Shown one piece after another: positions 25,206 to 36,020 of a DNA stretch of 64,000 nucleotides. How positions within the stretch are numbered: position 1 is the stretch's first letter; each line of letters begins with the position of its first letter. Below the pieces are notes generated by a model. The model ran no database searches. It was not told the DNA's origin and saw nothing but the letters and a program-made list of their open reading frames with translations. Made by a program: the position numbers and the translations under genes. This stretch comes from Protonemura montana (Eukaryota; Arthropoda; Insecta; Plecoptera; Nemouridae): positions 4,526,001-4,590,000 of the forward strand of contig OX387607.1 in assembly GCA_947568835.1 (NCBI GenBank). Reading direction: 5' to 3'.

Positions 25206-26286
25206 TTTACATTAGCGCTGTGACTCTCAAATTAAAACCTCGTCATTAATACAACTATTATGTATATTTGTATTTCTATGTTTTAGTATACGTGTGTTCC
25301 TTTAATCACTTGTGTGTTACCCATATGGTACACTGTACTTATACCATTTTAGTTCGTGTTTGATATTTTACAAAACATATCAATAAACTAAAATTTGAAT
25401 AAATACCCTCGTGAGCCTTTGGCTTGTGAGCCTTTGGGAAAGGTACAAACAGTGCTTATTGACTTAGCAAAGTTTTAAATTCAAGATGGTAACGTGGTCC
25501 AATGTATGAAATTCGGAACAGTGTGTGTAAAAGTGGCTTGACATGCATTACACATAACTCGTCGGCTATGCAAACGACGGGGAACACGGGAAAGTTGAGT
25601 CAGATCACATCGGTATACAGCGAACTTTTCCGTGCTGGATCTGGCCCGTGTACTTCGCGAGATTGGACGGAATCCTATTAAAATGTGGCCGAAGGCAGTT
25701 TCTGTCGGCTTGACGGAAAGTGCTGTCGTTTATCGCCAACGCCGAGCACTGGGTGCTGTCCTTGCGAGACCGTTATTTGGATTTCCGTATAGGGAAGTTG
25801 ATGCAAATAAGGGCGAAAACGCTGTTTTGGTGGTGTAGTTTTGGCGCTACTGGGAAAACGGTTTCGTAGACAGGTAGGTGTTTTATTTTCCGAAAATTGT
25901 CTGCAATTATCTGCGAGTAACTTAATAATTTCTTAGAGATTCCACGCTAATAATTCTGTTCAATGATGTGTTATAATTTGAAAAGGGTCTTTAGAAAAAA
26001 AAAGGAAAGAAATAATTTGTATTGCCGTAGTAGAGAAATTGTGTTTCCAGTGGGCTGAATCGCAGACAAAAATAAATTTTAACAAGCTTAAAAATATTTT
26101 TTTTTAGATTAAAAAATATTTGATTTAAAACATGCAATTCCGAAAAAAAAATAGCTCTGGGTCGTCCTGTTCTGCTTGTAACTTTAAAGGTTGTTTGCGA
26201 CGGAAAAAAAATTAGAAATTAAAATTATCATTAAAAAGTATCTTTGCTCTCCTACTGAAATTGCGTCATGTATCCACGACTCAAAA

Positions 26287-26446
26287 GTCGGCGTCGGCGT
26301 CGCCGTCGTTACGCTTCGCCCTACCCCGCGTTCGAACGCCTAGATGTTAGCGAAACACCTGCCGAGAACATTTATCCAACGCCAAAATAGACACGTCACT
26401 CGACGTCCAGCGTCGCGACGTCCCACCCTCGGCGTCGGCGTCGCGA
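26287..26446 (-). repeat. GC-rich element bounded by CGACGC repeats, copy 2 (inverted)
   Basis: The left edge has GTCGGCGTCGGCGTCGCCGTCG (26288-26309) and the right edge CTCGGCGTCGGCGTCGCGAG (26428-26447), both in the same orientation. On the minus strand this reproduces the layout of the element at 15886-16080, including a GTCTAT motif near the same edge. Internal similarity is only partial. Confidence 0.4.
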
Positions 26447-26785
26447 GTGTCGATGTGCAACTATTATACGGGAGCGCAGTTACGTAATCAACTGCATCGA
26501 CAAGATGTAGCGCTTCGTACGTGTCATAAATATTGCACGCAACGTGAGAAATTTATCACGGTTCATGTTTTGAAACTTGTTCTCAAAGTGCATTGCATGT
26601 TTTGAGCTAATTGCAATCAGCCTAACTTTGTAAACTTGGATAGGAAATTTAACTAGTTTGCTTTTCAAGATGAAACCAATATACTTCTGGAATGATTTAA
26701 GCGGTTAACCGTTGCGCTAATATGAAACTGTCATCGCGAAAAATGACCGCCAGATGACTGCTTCACCGACTAATATGGAGGATGC

Positions 26786-27066
26786 TTCTATGTGGAGTCA
26801 CCGTCGTTTCGAGTTCAGAAATTAAATTTTTCTTTTTTCTCATAGATTATTCGCATTTGAGACTGGTTTACCCTCAATTAATCTTTATAACGATTGATAT
26901 ACATATTGAAGATTCAACGGTTGATATTTTGAGTAATAATTATTCGATTGTCGAGGTATTAAAAAAAAAACGCTGCAAGTGCCATCCGGTGCCACCTACC
27001 GTTACCACATGTGGCCAACTCGTTTGCTCAGCAGAAAGTTTAACATATACGCTGGCCCTCTGACTA
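26786..27066 (+). repeat. Unnamed interspersed repeat X, copy 2 (uninterrupted)
   Basis: It runs from GGAGTCACCGTCGTTTCGAG through GATTATTCGCATTTGAGACTGG and GCTGCAAGTGCCATCCGGTG to CTCGTTTGCTCAGCAGAAAG and the CTCTGACTA end. The same order occurs at 24650-25205 and, inverted, at 49145-49375. No coding capacity and no tRNA or 5S promoter box was found; the class is unknown. Confidence 0.7.
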
Positions 27067-27715
27067 TATGAACTTAGTGATTTTAGCACAATTGGTACAA
27101 AATACACAAAATAGAAAGCCATATCATAAAGCCATCAAACCCAAAACTCTTCGGTCTTCTTCGACGAAATATTAAATTTACTCTACAGCGTCAAAATTCC
27201 CCAAAAAATAGCAAAATAAATCGTGCCTACCCTGTCTGTTCACTCAGTGGGTAATGCATCTCTCCAATAGCGGTGTACAAGGAAGTTAATACTGCATTAT
27301 ACAGTGAAAACCACAACGAGCAGCTGCATTGGTCTACCAGACCACGCCATGCACGGAAGTTCTGCTAGCAAATTCACTAACTTTGACTGTAACACTCGCT
27401 GAGGTGGAATTAATCACCTAGTGTCTCTAGAATTCTCAAGATCGTCATCAGCATGCAAGTCTTTTCCCCTCACCCTTTCCCCCCTCACAACAGCACATTA
27501 CACACTAACGTCATCGTCTTCATCACTAGTCAGCGTACTCAAATTTCATTACCAACTCTCTCATCTTGAATATGTACTCAGTATATCTAGAGGTACACAT
27601 ATAGGTATAGGGATATCGACTATGCGATTCTAGAGTTCGTTTAATTTCGAGGTGAAGAGGGAATTTGTATGACTGAGATGGTAAGTTGGCCTTGGGTTGA
27701 GAGTTTTTAAACTAT

Positions 27716-28028
27716 GTGGTGTTTAACGACGCGCTGTTTTGAAAACGGGTCTTGCGGCACTGGTCTAATGGCGTCAGTGAATGAGTGGATGTGATGAACC
27801 TAACTCTAGGAGGGGAAGCCCGGTGCTGGCACGTAGCCTAATCCTGTCGAAGAGCACCAAGGAGACCACCAGCTTAACATCCCTTTCGAAGGATGGTAGA
27901 ACGCGAACAACAGGATTCCTCCACAAATCCATGCTGTCGAGAGGTTGATAAGCAAGGCGAGTACTAGTTGCTGTACTAACTTACATCCCTCCAACCTCTC
28001 TCCCGAACAGAACTGGTCATGTGTATGA
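27716..28028 (-). repeat. 5S rRNA-derived SINE, copy E (head missing)
   Basis: The plus strand shows the tail GTGTTTAACGACGCGCTG, then GGTCTAATGGCGTCAGTG, then a very conserved body (CTGGCACGTAGCC, ACAGGATTCCTCCACAAATCC, CCTCTCTCCCGAACAG). It stops at GTGTATGAT just before the 5S head. A 5' truncation typical of LINE-mobilised insertions is the simplest reading. Confidence 0.9.
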
Positions 28029-30165
28029 TTTTAGCTTAAGGATTTTACTAAAGTGGTAACGTTTTCCAAAAATTTTTCAGCTTCTAGCTCGCAATTTTTT
28101 TAATTTAGCCGATTTCATTGGAATTCGCCATGACAGTTTTTTGAACTACTATTTCATCTGATTTTGAGAAATTTGTAAGGAACTAAGCTTTAACTTCAGT
28201 AAGATAAGTTAACAAAACTGAAATTCCTCTACATCTTAAGATGAAATTGAGTTCAAGCTCGTCTCAAATCTCGCACATTCGTTATTCGAAATATTCAAAT
28301 TCACAACCGCCGTGGATTTCACTGCGCCGCGTTGAAGAGGTCGACAGCAGCGCGGTACATACTGGCGGAAATAACTGACAGGCAGATAGACAGACCAACT
28401 TTATTAAACTTCCATCCCCTTACGCGAGCGAAGTTGTTCCCCATGTCTAGGAGATGACGGTCTTCACTGGATTTACATTCACGATGTGCCACCCTGGCCG
28501 ATTTTCACTTATCAATCAGTGGCGTAGGGAAAGGCGGGAAATAAACGTGGAGCATCTGCGTTAACGTTGACAGTGTTGGAAACAAATCTGCGAAGAAATG
28601 ACAGCTGTGCCAGGGTTTGGTGACGTGGGGAAGTTGCTGCAAGGAAGATCAAAACTGGAAGAGACTGCAGGGCGATGGAAAAAGTGAATTTAATAAAAAA
28701 AATCCATAAAAAGATATATTTTGGTGTAGGATTTTTGGTGAAATGTCCAAAGTCTACGGCCAACTGTTTGAGTTGTGATATTTCAATAACATTTAACTCC
28801 CAAAGCAGACTTTGTCACTACACGAGGGAATATTTTAGTATTGTTACAGTATTGTTACCTGCACACTTATGATATTTTCAGTTGTGATCGTAATGGAGAG
28901 ATTTCAAAAATCTTATTATTTCTGCAAAATAATTCGCGATGTTGTTATAATTTGTAGATACATTTCCTGACAAGTTTCTTTGCCGGATTTTCTTTTGGAG
29001 TTTAGTAACAAGGTTTGCTTAAAAAAAAATGAAACTTTAATAATGTGTTTTTTTTTTCTTGAATTGTCTATAGTTTAAGTAGACATTGCTCGTATTTGTG
29101 AAAAGTATTAACAGCTTTAATTTTGTTTTCTCAATAGTGAATTAAATCAACTATTTTCTGTTTATTTTCAATGCAGCGAGACTCGCAGGGTTGTATCGCC
29201 TCAAAATTTTTTTTTTGGGATCTAGGAATAAAATAATATATTATTTATTCTATAATAGGGTTGTTAAAAACTGTTCATGCAACTAAAAAAATCCGCTTAA
29301 GTGCACATTTACCGGAAAATGAAATCTAAAAAAAATGTACTTATATAAACTGGATACAACTAATAAGTGAGGCTTTTTACAATGATTGGCTCGAAAAGAA
29401 ATTTCTATTCATAGTTTGGTAGTGTTAACAGATTGAAGAAATTCAGGAACCACAGCTACTACGAAACTCTGCAAAATGACTTTTAAGGCTTTTTTATGTT
29501 ACTATAAGATTTTGTATTATTTTAATTTGAAAAAGCGTCAATCTGTTGCCAATAGTGTGATGAGTCGCCTAGTCTTTGCTTCGTCGCGATCTGACAAGTG
29601 GTTCGGCCGATTCGTTGTATCCAGTCAAGATATGGACCCGAGAAAGCACTTTACAACCTTAAAAGAACTCAAAATATTTCAATCTACGAGTTGATTTATG
29701 CACAGAGCGCAGCGACTGTACCTACCTATGCCAACACAATACAGCGCGACATATAGTAGCACTTGGTTGACAGATTAGATCGTATCAATCTTAGCAATGA
29801 GCGACACAATAACATTACACTTATTACAACACGTGAGCTAATTCCTGAATCGATTTCTCGCGTAAGTAGCTCCATTCATATCGAGTTACTATCGTGAATC
29901 AAGCCATATAGTTTATTTTTAGAATCGATTCCTGGCACGTGACAGCAATGAAGACGACAGTAGGACATTTGATTCACGCGTGCTAATGTCTAACGCGTGA
30001 CGCGATTTCTGAACGTCTTTCTGTTACTTGGGTGAACCAAAAGCGTCGATCAGAACGGTGGAAAAGCTGATAGAATTTTCTTTGTGGGTTTTCATGCCAC
30101 CGATAAGCTCAAATTTTCGACTGTTTCTTGCCGTGTGAGTATGGTAAAACCAATTTGTTTATTTT
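28029..30165. other. No gene seen
   Basis: AT-rich, many A and T runs. No family-like open frame or named repeat was recognised. Confidence 0.55.
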
Positions 30166-30446
30166 AATTTTAAGGATCACTAATAACCTCTCACAAATGG
30201 TACCCAACCGGGGACTCAAACACCGATCTCCGTCTGTCGCGGGTGTTGCTCTACCAATTGATCTTCTTGTCAATAAGACGCTTTTAGTACATTTAAAAAT
30301 AATTATTGATCTCAAAGAAGAGCACCACATCCATTCAATCTCAAGTATCTCCAATTTGACTTTAGATTTGTGATTCTAATAATGAAATATTCTGCCCATT
30401 GCAAGCATTTCCAATTTCATTAAAATCTCCCAACAATATAGCATCA
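30166..30446 (-). repeat. tRNA-derived repeat, copy 1
   Basis: On the minus strand A-box-like GATCAATTGGTAGAGCAAC and a B-box-like GTTTGAGTCCC flank the motif CACCCGCGAC. The plus-strand right half shares ATCCATTCAATCTCAAGTA with the copy at 37066-37312, and CATTGCAAGCATTTCCAATTT with the right end of the copy at 35044-35292. The family therefore extends beyond the tRNA-like part on both sides. Confidence 0.6.
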
Positions 30447-31674
30447 CATTTGTAATAATGAGTGAGCTCAATAAAGTTTCGAAACAAACATAGCTTTTAT
30501 TGTATTTAATTGGATAATGCACAGAACAAAGTTCATTTCAATTCACTCAGAAAACTTTATGCTACAAATCTACCAGAAGTTATCTTTTATGCATATAGAT
30601 TGTGATATTTATAAGACTAGTTATTTTGTCATACTCTAGATAAGAATGCAGATATTTATATTAATACATTAATTTCCATACCTTGATTTCTTTTCATGTA
30701 AAACTAACTTTTTCTGTTCAAATCTGAATTGCATAAGAGTTCAATTAAATGTGGGGGTTGAAGCATTCTAGATGCAGTTTGCTCGATATATTTTGGTATT
30801 CCATTTCGTTTCTGATATAGTGTATAGATATAAGTTCTACGAGGTTTTCCTGTCATTTGAACCAAGCGCTTCAAATGTGGAAAGCTATTAAAAAAACATT
30901 TCACGAGTTAATAGTTAAAACGAATCTATCATCATTAGTTTTGTTAACCCTCTTTTTCCAACGATCTCATCACAACCGTCACAGAGTTACAGAAAAAAAG
31001 TTGAGAAAGCGATCCGTTTGTGTCTGGAAAAGCTGAAAATTGATACAGGATAGAAAAAAATAAAGCCATCAATTGCAACTTCATTAACGCAACTTCTTTG
31101 AGCTTAAAAAAAAAGATACAGATATCTTTTCATAGAACAATATTTCTTTTATTCGATATTTTTCCTGAAGTACCCACATTAACATTGCGTCAATCACCGG
31201 CAAGATTTCGTTCCAAACCAAACAATTCGCAGCATTTACTTTGTTTATTTCGTGTTTATTTCGCACGAGCTCACATTCGCATAAAGTCTGACGACTGACA
31301 GTTAATTATTCCAGATGTTAACTCTTCGCGTAATGACGGCACATCGGAAGAAGCAATTAGTGCCATGTAATGTTATGCAGATCGCAAATGTAGGGAGGGA
31401 GCACAGGCCTGAAACCGCTGAAACCGCAGTGGGTAATTGTTCGCTTGGGCCAAGACCTTCAACTAAGAATAGAATGAGGAAGCTATTGAATTGCTTAATC
31501 CGATTGGCCATAAATATGTTCTTACAATCGCTATACTTGAATATCTTGAGGAGGTCTAAAGGAACTTCGATCCTTACTTTGGAAAAATTAGCGCTCAGCT
31601 TTGAAAGTAAAACTAGACATTTAAAAATAAACATTTTCTTGTTTTACGGCTTGTTTTCGACTGGTTTTGCTCGA
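30447..31674. other. No gene seen
   Basis: AT-rich. A 120-codon open frame at 31315-31677 has no resemblance to any family I know, and other frames are shorter. Confidence 0.5.
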
Positions 31675-31718
31675 TGACGTCATGCACTCCACTCAAACAC
31701 GTGACCACTGACTGTCAG
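31675..31718. promoter_or_regulatory. CRE palindrome, E-box and near-palindrome next to the E-box minisatellite
   Basis: TGACGTCA (31675-31682) is a perfect CRE-type site and CACGTG (31698-31703) a perfect E-box. CACTGACTGTCAGTG right after it is palindromic apart from the central base. The three lie within 45 bases and about 85 bases before the repeat array. A regulatory role is inference only. Confidence 0.3.
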
Positions 31719-31802
31719 TGCATTTATTTGTTTTACAATTGCACTGTCGAATCGGAGCAAGAAAAGTGTACCGGGAGTGACTTAAGAGCGAGCAACTCTG
31801 CC

Positions 31803-32413
31803 AGTCGAACACGTGAAATTTGCACTGGGACAGAGTCACATGCCCAGTCGAACACGTGAAAGTTGCACTGGGACAGAGTCATATGTCCAGTCGAACACGT
31901 GAAATTTGCACTGGGACAGAGTCACATGCCTAGTCGAACACGTGAAATTTGCACTGGGACAGAGTCACATGCCCAGTCGAACACGTGAAAGTTGCACTGG
32001 GACAGAGTCACATGCCCAGTTGAACACGTGAAAGTTGCACTGGGACAGAGTCATATGCCCAGTTGAACACGTGAAAGTTGCACTGGGGCAGAGTCACATG
32101 CCCAGTCGAACACGTGAAAGTTGCACTGGGACAGAGTCATATGCCCAGTTGAACACGTGAAAGTTGCACTAGGGCAGAGTCACATGCCCAGTCGACCACG
32201 TGAAAGTTGCACTGGGACAGAGTCACATGCCCAGTTGAACACGTGAAAGTTGCACTGGGGCAGAGTCACATGCCCAGTCGAACACGTGAAAGTTGCACTA
32301 GGGCAGAGTCATATGTCCAGTCGAACACGTGAAAGTTGCACTGGGACAGAGTCACATGCCCAGTTGAACACGTGAAAGTTGCACTGGGGCAGAGTCACAT
32401 GCCCAGTCGAACA
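31803..32413 (+). repeat. 43-base minisatellite, 14 units, each with the E-box CACGTG
   Basis: Units start AGTCGAACACGTGAAA at 31803 and then every 43 bases exactly, to 32362; a broken unit begins at 32405. All 14 units keep CACGTG, the first at 31810-31815. Each also carries TTGCACTGGG(A/G)CAGAGTCA. Two sub-types alternate (AGTC with GGGAC, AGTT with GGGGC), giving an 86-base higher-order period at units 8-9, 10-11 and 13-14. There are no indels between units, so the array looks young or actively homogenised. Confidence 0.97.
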
Positions 32414-33723
32414 CCCAGATCGCTCCCAGTGCTCACCCGGAGCGCACCGGGGTAGCCAGTCGAATACGCCATCAACCAAAACAATTTTTATGTTAATATT
32501 TTAGCGACTTTGTTATGTTGAAGGATCCTTCAACCATGTAAAATGTTTCATATAAAGCTCTCCAGCTACATGGTATTAATTAACCAGTGACTACTTAAAA
32601 CAACTCAAGTACTAGGCTGTGAAAAGTTCGAAAATTCTAACGCTGAAAACATGTTCTTGTCGGCAGTTTTCCCTGACTCATGTCCGCTGAAGAGCTTTGA
32701 AGCAATTTTAACTTTCCTCAAGCACAACTCATTATGGTAACCGTCAATCTTCCATAACCGTCATGTTGGAAATGAAGTCAGGTACCCATCAGAAAGCGAT
32801 CGCCTTTAAAATGAGTTTTTTTTTCTAGATATTTCTCAAGTTTTTTTGTCAAGCTGTCAAGATTAAGTATAATACTACCAAACAAACCGCTTGCTTTTGA
32901 TTAAAACAGAAAATCATGAAAATCCCCCTCATAGCGCCCAACGAAGCCTGTATACTTCCATGTCACAATTTGTCTAATCATATTTCAACACTTGGGCGCA
33001 TGTTGCCGCTAATCTCTTTACCCTGACGAAGTCCACAAGACGTGTCGAGTTGCCACCACCGACGCCGCCGCGGCGCGCACCACGTGATGAAATTAAGCTG
33101 CTGAACGTCAAATTTAAAGTGACAGCCATTAAAACCATGCTTACAACCTTCTGCGATCTACGTACGTTACCCAAATACTTGTAAACCCAGTGAAACGCGC
33201 CAGAGTAAATTGTCTGCCTTTTTTTTTAATAAATCCTACGTGGGTTAGTGAACAAAGCGTTGCCAAAATAATGTTTGCCAAAATATTAATAGAAGTCGAG
33301 AATTTTTAGCGCACTCACCGATTTAGCGACCAGATTTTGCTGGAAATCATCATTGCAGACGTCACTTCGTCATGGAAACGTGAAAAAAATGACCGTCAAA
33401 TCTAAAATAAAACGGTCACTTTTAGAATTGTAGCAGTCTAACCCCCTGTCCCCCCATTACACCTTTAGCACCTATAGGCTGTCGTTAAACACGCTCAAAT
33501 ATCAGCAAAATTCTGTTATGATCGAACATATAGCCAGAAAACAAGGTGCACAGTCCCGGATTTTTTTTATTTTATTCATGCCGCGTTTTGGGATAAATCC
33601 AGTACATAACGACGAGATTTTACAGTTATTACCCCGAATATAGGCTTCTATCACACTAATGCAGATATATCACGAGATTCATTGCAGAATACAAGTGAGA
33701 TGATAAATAAAATACACTTGATG
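32414..33723. other. No gene seen
   Basis: The first 50 bases (CCCAGATCGCTCCCAGTGC onward) look like decayed edge sequence of the minisatellite, with another CCAGTCGAA near 32453. The remainder is AT-rich, with a GC-rich patch at about 33055-33085. Confidence 0.5.
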
Positions 33724-34083
33724 ATTGATTATTGGTGTTTAACGACGCACTGTTTTGACAACGGGCCATGTGGCATGGTGAATGAGTGGATGATAATGAA
33801 GATGATGATGAACCTAACTTAGTCTAGAAGGGAGGAGAGTAAACCCGGTGCCGGCACGTAGCGTACACCTGACGAAGAGCACCAAGGGGACCATCGGCTT
33901 AAAGTTCCTTTCGAAGTACGGTACAAAGCGAACAACAGGTTTCCTCCACAAATCCATGCTGTCGAGAGGTTGATAAGCATAGAGAATGAAGTTGCTGTAC
34001 GAACTTAAATCCCTCCAACCTCTCTCCCATACATAACTGGACATGTGTATGATGGTCAACCATCCAATACCTGACCCAGCGCA
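33724..34083 (-). repeat. 5S rRNA-derived SINE, copy F (head truncated)
   Basis: The tail begins GATTATTGGTGTTTAACGACG, the family end shared with copy B in inverse. The GAT-rich stretch and the body follow, and the copy stops at ACCATCCAATACCTGACCC, inside the 5S-like head. A short deletion lies in the tail after GGGCCATGTGGCA. Confidence 0.9.
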
Positions 34084-34989
34084 AAATATAAAAAAAAAAT
34101 CCAAAAAACCTCTCACATTTAGTTGGCTTTAACTTCGTGTCAGCTGCTTGGCTAATCACGCCTCTGTCATGAAGTGACTATCACGTATGCTAAGGGTATT
34201 CAGTAAATAAGCTTGCCCTGTCCCAGACAAGAGTGAAGTATAGTTGACCGTATAGAAGTGTAGCTGGATATTATAGAAGGAAGCAAACTAAAACGGAAAC
34301 AGATAACGGGACGTGGGCACCGGGCACTCCTGCTAATTAATTGGGTGAGGGGGGGGGGGGGGAGAAGGAATGGCGAAAGAGGGAGGAAAAGGGAGAGGGA
34401 AGAGAGAAAAGGAGGGCTTGCAATGATCGAATTGATCAAATAGCCAGGGTGCTGGCTTCTCTTGCTGTCTGCTGGCAAAGTCGAATAGCGAATGCGAATG
34501 AAATGGGTCAGTGCTTGTGGAGTCAGTGTGATCTGATTTTCTTTGATCTGATCGATTGGGTGTATTGAAAACAGGTGAAGAGTTTTGTGGCTTTGATAAT
34601 GCCGTGTTATTTCCAAGGGTAACGGATATTTTTGATGAGCAGTACTCGACTGGTAGAAAGTGCACGTCATATTTCAGACGGTTTAATTTCGCTTTGGAAT
34701 TATTAAAACTTGTTGAAGCTTACATTTTCTTCGACGCTGGTAGAATTTGCACAGAATATTTTGAAGATTTTCTCGGAATTCGATGCCAGTTTATTGTGAA
34801 GAGCTTAATGAAAATAAAGATAAATAATTTGCTATCCAATTATTTGTCGTAATCACGTTTGTTAGAGCGAAACTACGCTAATTACCCGAGTCAAGCGAGC
34901 AAACAAATTTTCGGGCAAAAATCTTACATTACCAAAAAATTAAATTCTTTTTGCTCAGATTATGTTTGCCAACCTCGTTTGCCAAATAA
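34084..34989. other. No gene seen; G14 run and purine-rich tract at 34342-34415
   Basis: Fourteen Gs at 34349-34362 are followed by a purine-only tract (GAGAAGGAATGG, GGAAAAGGGAGAGGG). This keeps a proline- and serine-rich 156-codon frame open on the minus strand; I do not support it as a gene. Confidence 0.5.
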
Positions 34990-35523
34990 AAAAAAATCGA
35001 ACTCAAACCCGGCGCCTCCACCACGACAAACAGCATCAAAGATTTTATTATTATCAACACTATATAACCGTCTCAAAAACTGATGCCCAAAAGGGGACTC
35101 GAACCTCGATCTCCACCTATCGCGGGTGTTGCTCTAAACCATTGAGCTATTTGGACACTATCCGCGATTGGTGGAGATCGTGGTTCAAGTACCAGTTTGG
35201 GCATCAGTTTTTGAGACGGTTTTAGTGTTGAAAATAATAAAATACCCCACGCATTGCAAGCGTTTGCAATTTAAATAAGATTTCATCCTAATACAGCATC
35301 AAAGATCGTCGTACCGTTGTTTGGAACGATTTGCCGCTCCGCGTCTTAGCATCTTGGGACGAGTCAAAGTTTACAAGACTTTCAAAGCTTTAGTGAAGTA
35401 CATCAGGAACAACGAACTGAACCGGGTTAAAATCCAGGGACTCCAGCTCCAGGAGCTAGATACACAGAGCAGGTTTACTCTAAAACCACGTGAATTAAGA
35501 GTAAAGTTGTTTTCGCTGTGGTA
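34990..35523 (+). mobile_element. C-terminal remnant of a non-LTR retrotransposon (LINE), split by a tRNA-derived repeat
   Basis: Across the nested insertion the frame reads N-S-I-K-D (35029-35043) then R-R-T-V-V-W-N-D-L-P-L-R-V (35307-35345). This matches the RTV-x-WN-x-LP signature near the C-terminus of LINE ORF2 proteins of the jockey/CR1/L2/RTE kind. After one frameshift between about 35360 and 35375, the next frame gives TFKALVKYIRNNEL, the usual FK-x-x-LK-type ending, and a stop at 35522-35524. The upstream reverse transcriptase is not present here. The clade cannot be assigned. Confidence 0.5.
35044..35292 (-). repeat. tRNA-derived repeat, copy 2, foldback form with 14-base flanking direct repeat
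   Basis: The left part, read on the minus strand, has A-box TAGCTCAATGGTTTAGAG and B-box GGTTCGAGTCCC. A second, inverted copy of the B-box side and tail follows, so 35055-35126 and 35161-35230 are near-perfect inverted repeats around a loop of about 34 bases. ACAGCATCAAAGAT flanks the unit at 35030-35043 and 35293-35306. The open frame of the surrounding LINE remnant continues across, consistent with a target-site duplication. Confidence 0.8.
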
Positions 35524-35615
35524 AAAATCCTCTAAAATCTGAAAACACCATCTGTGATTAACAGATAATCTTATAACTTAGGGTCTACATGTCACCTTTG
35601 TGGTTAATTAGTCTT

Positions 35616-36020
35616 TGTGTTTAACGACGCACTGTTTTAACAACGGGCCACTGGTCTAATGGCTTAGATGAATGGGTGAATGATGATGAAGATAACAATG
35701 AAGCTAATCTAGCCTAGAAGGGAGGAGGGGAGACCCGGTGCTGGCACGTAGCATACTTCTGTCGAAGAGCACCAAGAGGACCACCGTCTTAATGTCTCTT
35801 TGTGGATATAGCAGGATTCCTCCACAAAATCCATGCCGTCGAGAGGTTGATAAGCAAGGCGAGTGAAGTTGATGTACTAACTTGTATCCCTGCAACCTCG
35901 CTCTCGAATAGAACTGGTCATGTGTTTGATGGTCACTCATCCAATATCTGACCCAGCGCATTGTTGCTTAACTTTGGTGATTTCAAGAGAACCGGTGTTT
36001 CCAACACGCCAAACCGTTTG
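35616..36020 (-). repeat. 5S rRNA-derived SINE, copy G (near full length)
   Basis: Tail GTGTTTAACGACGCACTG, GAT-rich stretch, body and complete head ending CCAACACGCCAAACCGTTTG. A deletion removes part of the body near 35800 (GTCTCTTTGTGGATATAGC). The A-box equivalent AAGTTAAGCAAC is intact on the minus strand. Confidence 0.92.

Larger units (their letters stand above)
25206..27715. other. No gene seen; holds repeat X copy 2 and a GC-rich element
   Basis: Apart from the GC-rich element at 26287-26446 and repeat X at 26786-27066 (both listed separately), the segment is AT-rich with no supported coding region. Confidence 0.5.

Noticed and set aside
31803-32413. CRISPR-like appearance of regularly spaced repeats
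   Set aside because: The units are contiguous with no unique spacers, and the DNA is clearly animal; it is a tandem minisatellite.
34200-34670. 156-codon open frame on the minus strand
   Set aside because: It is low-complexity proline/serine sequence from the complement of a purine tract, with no known relatives.
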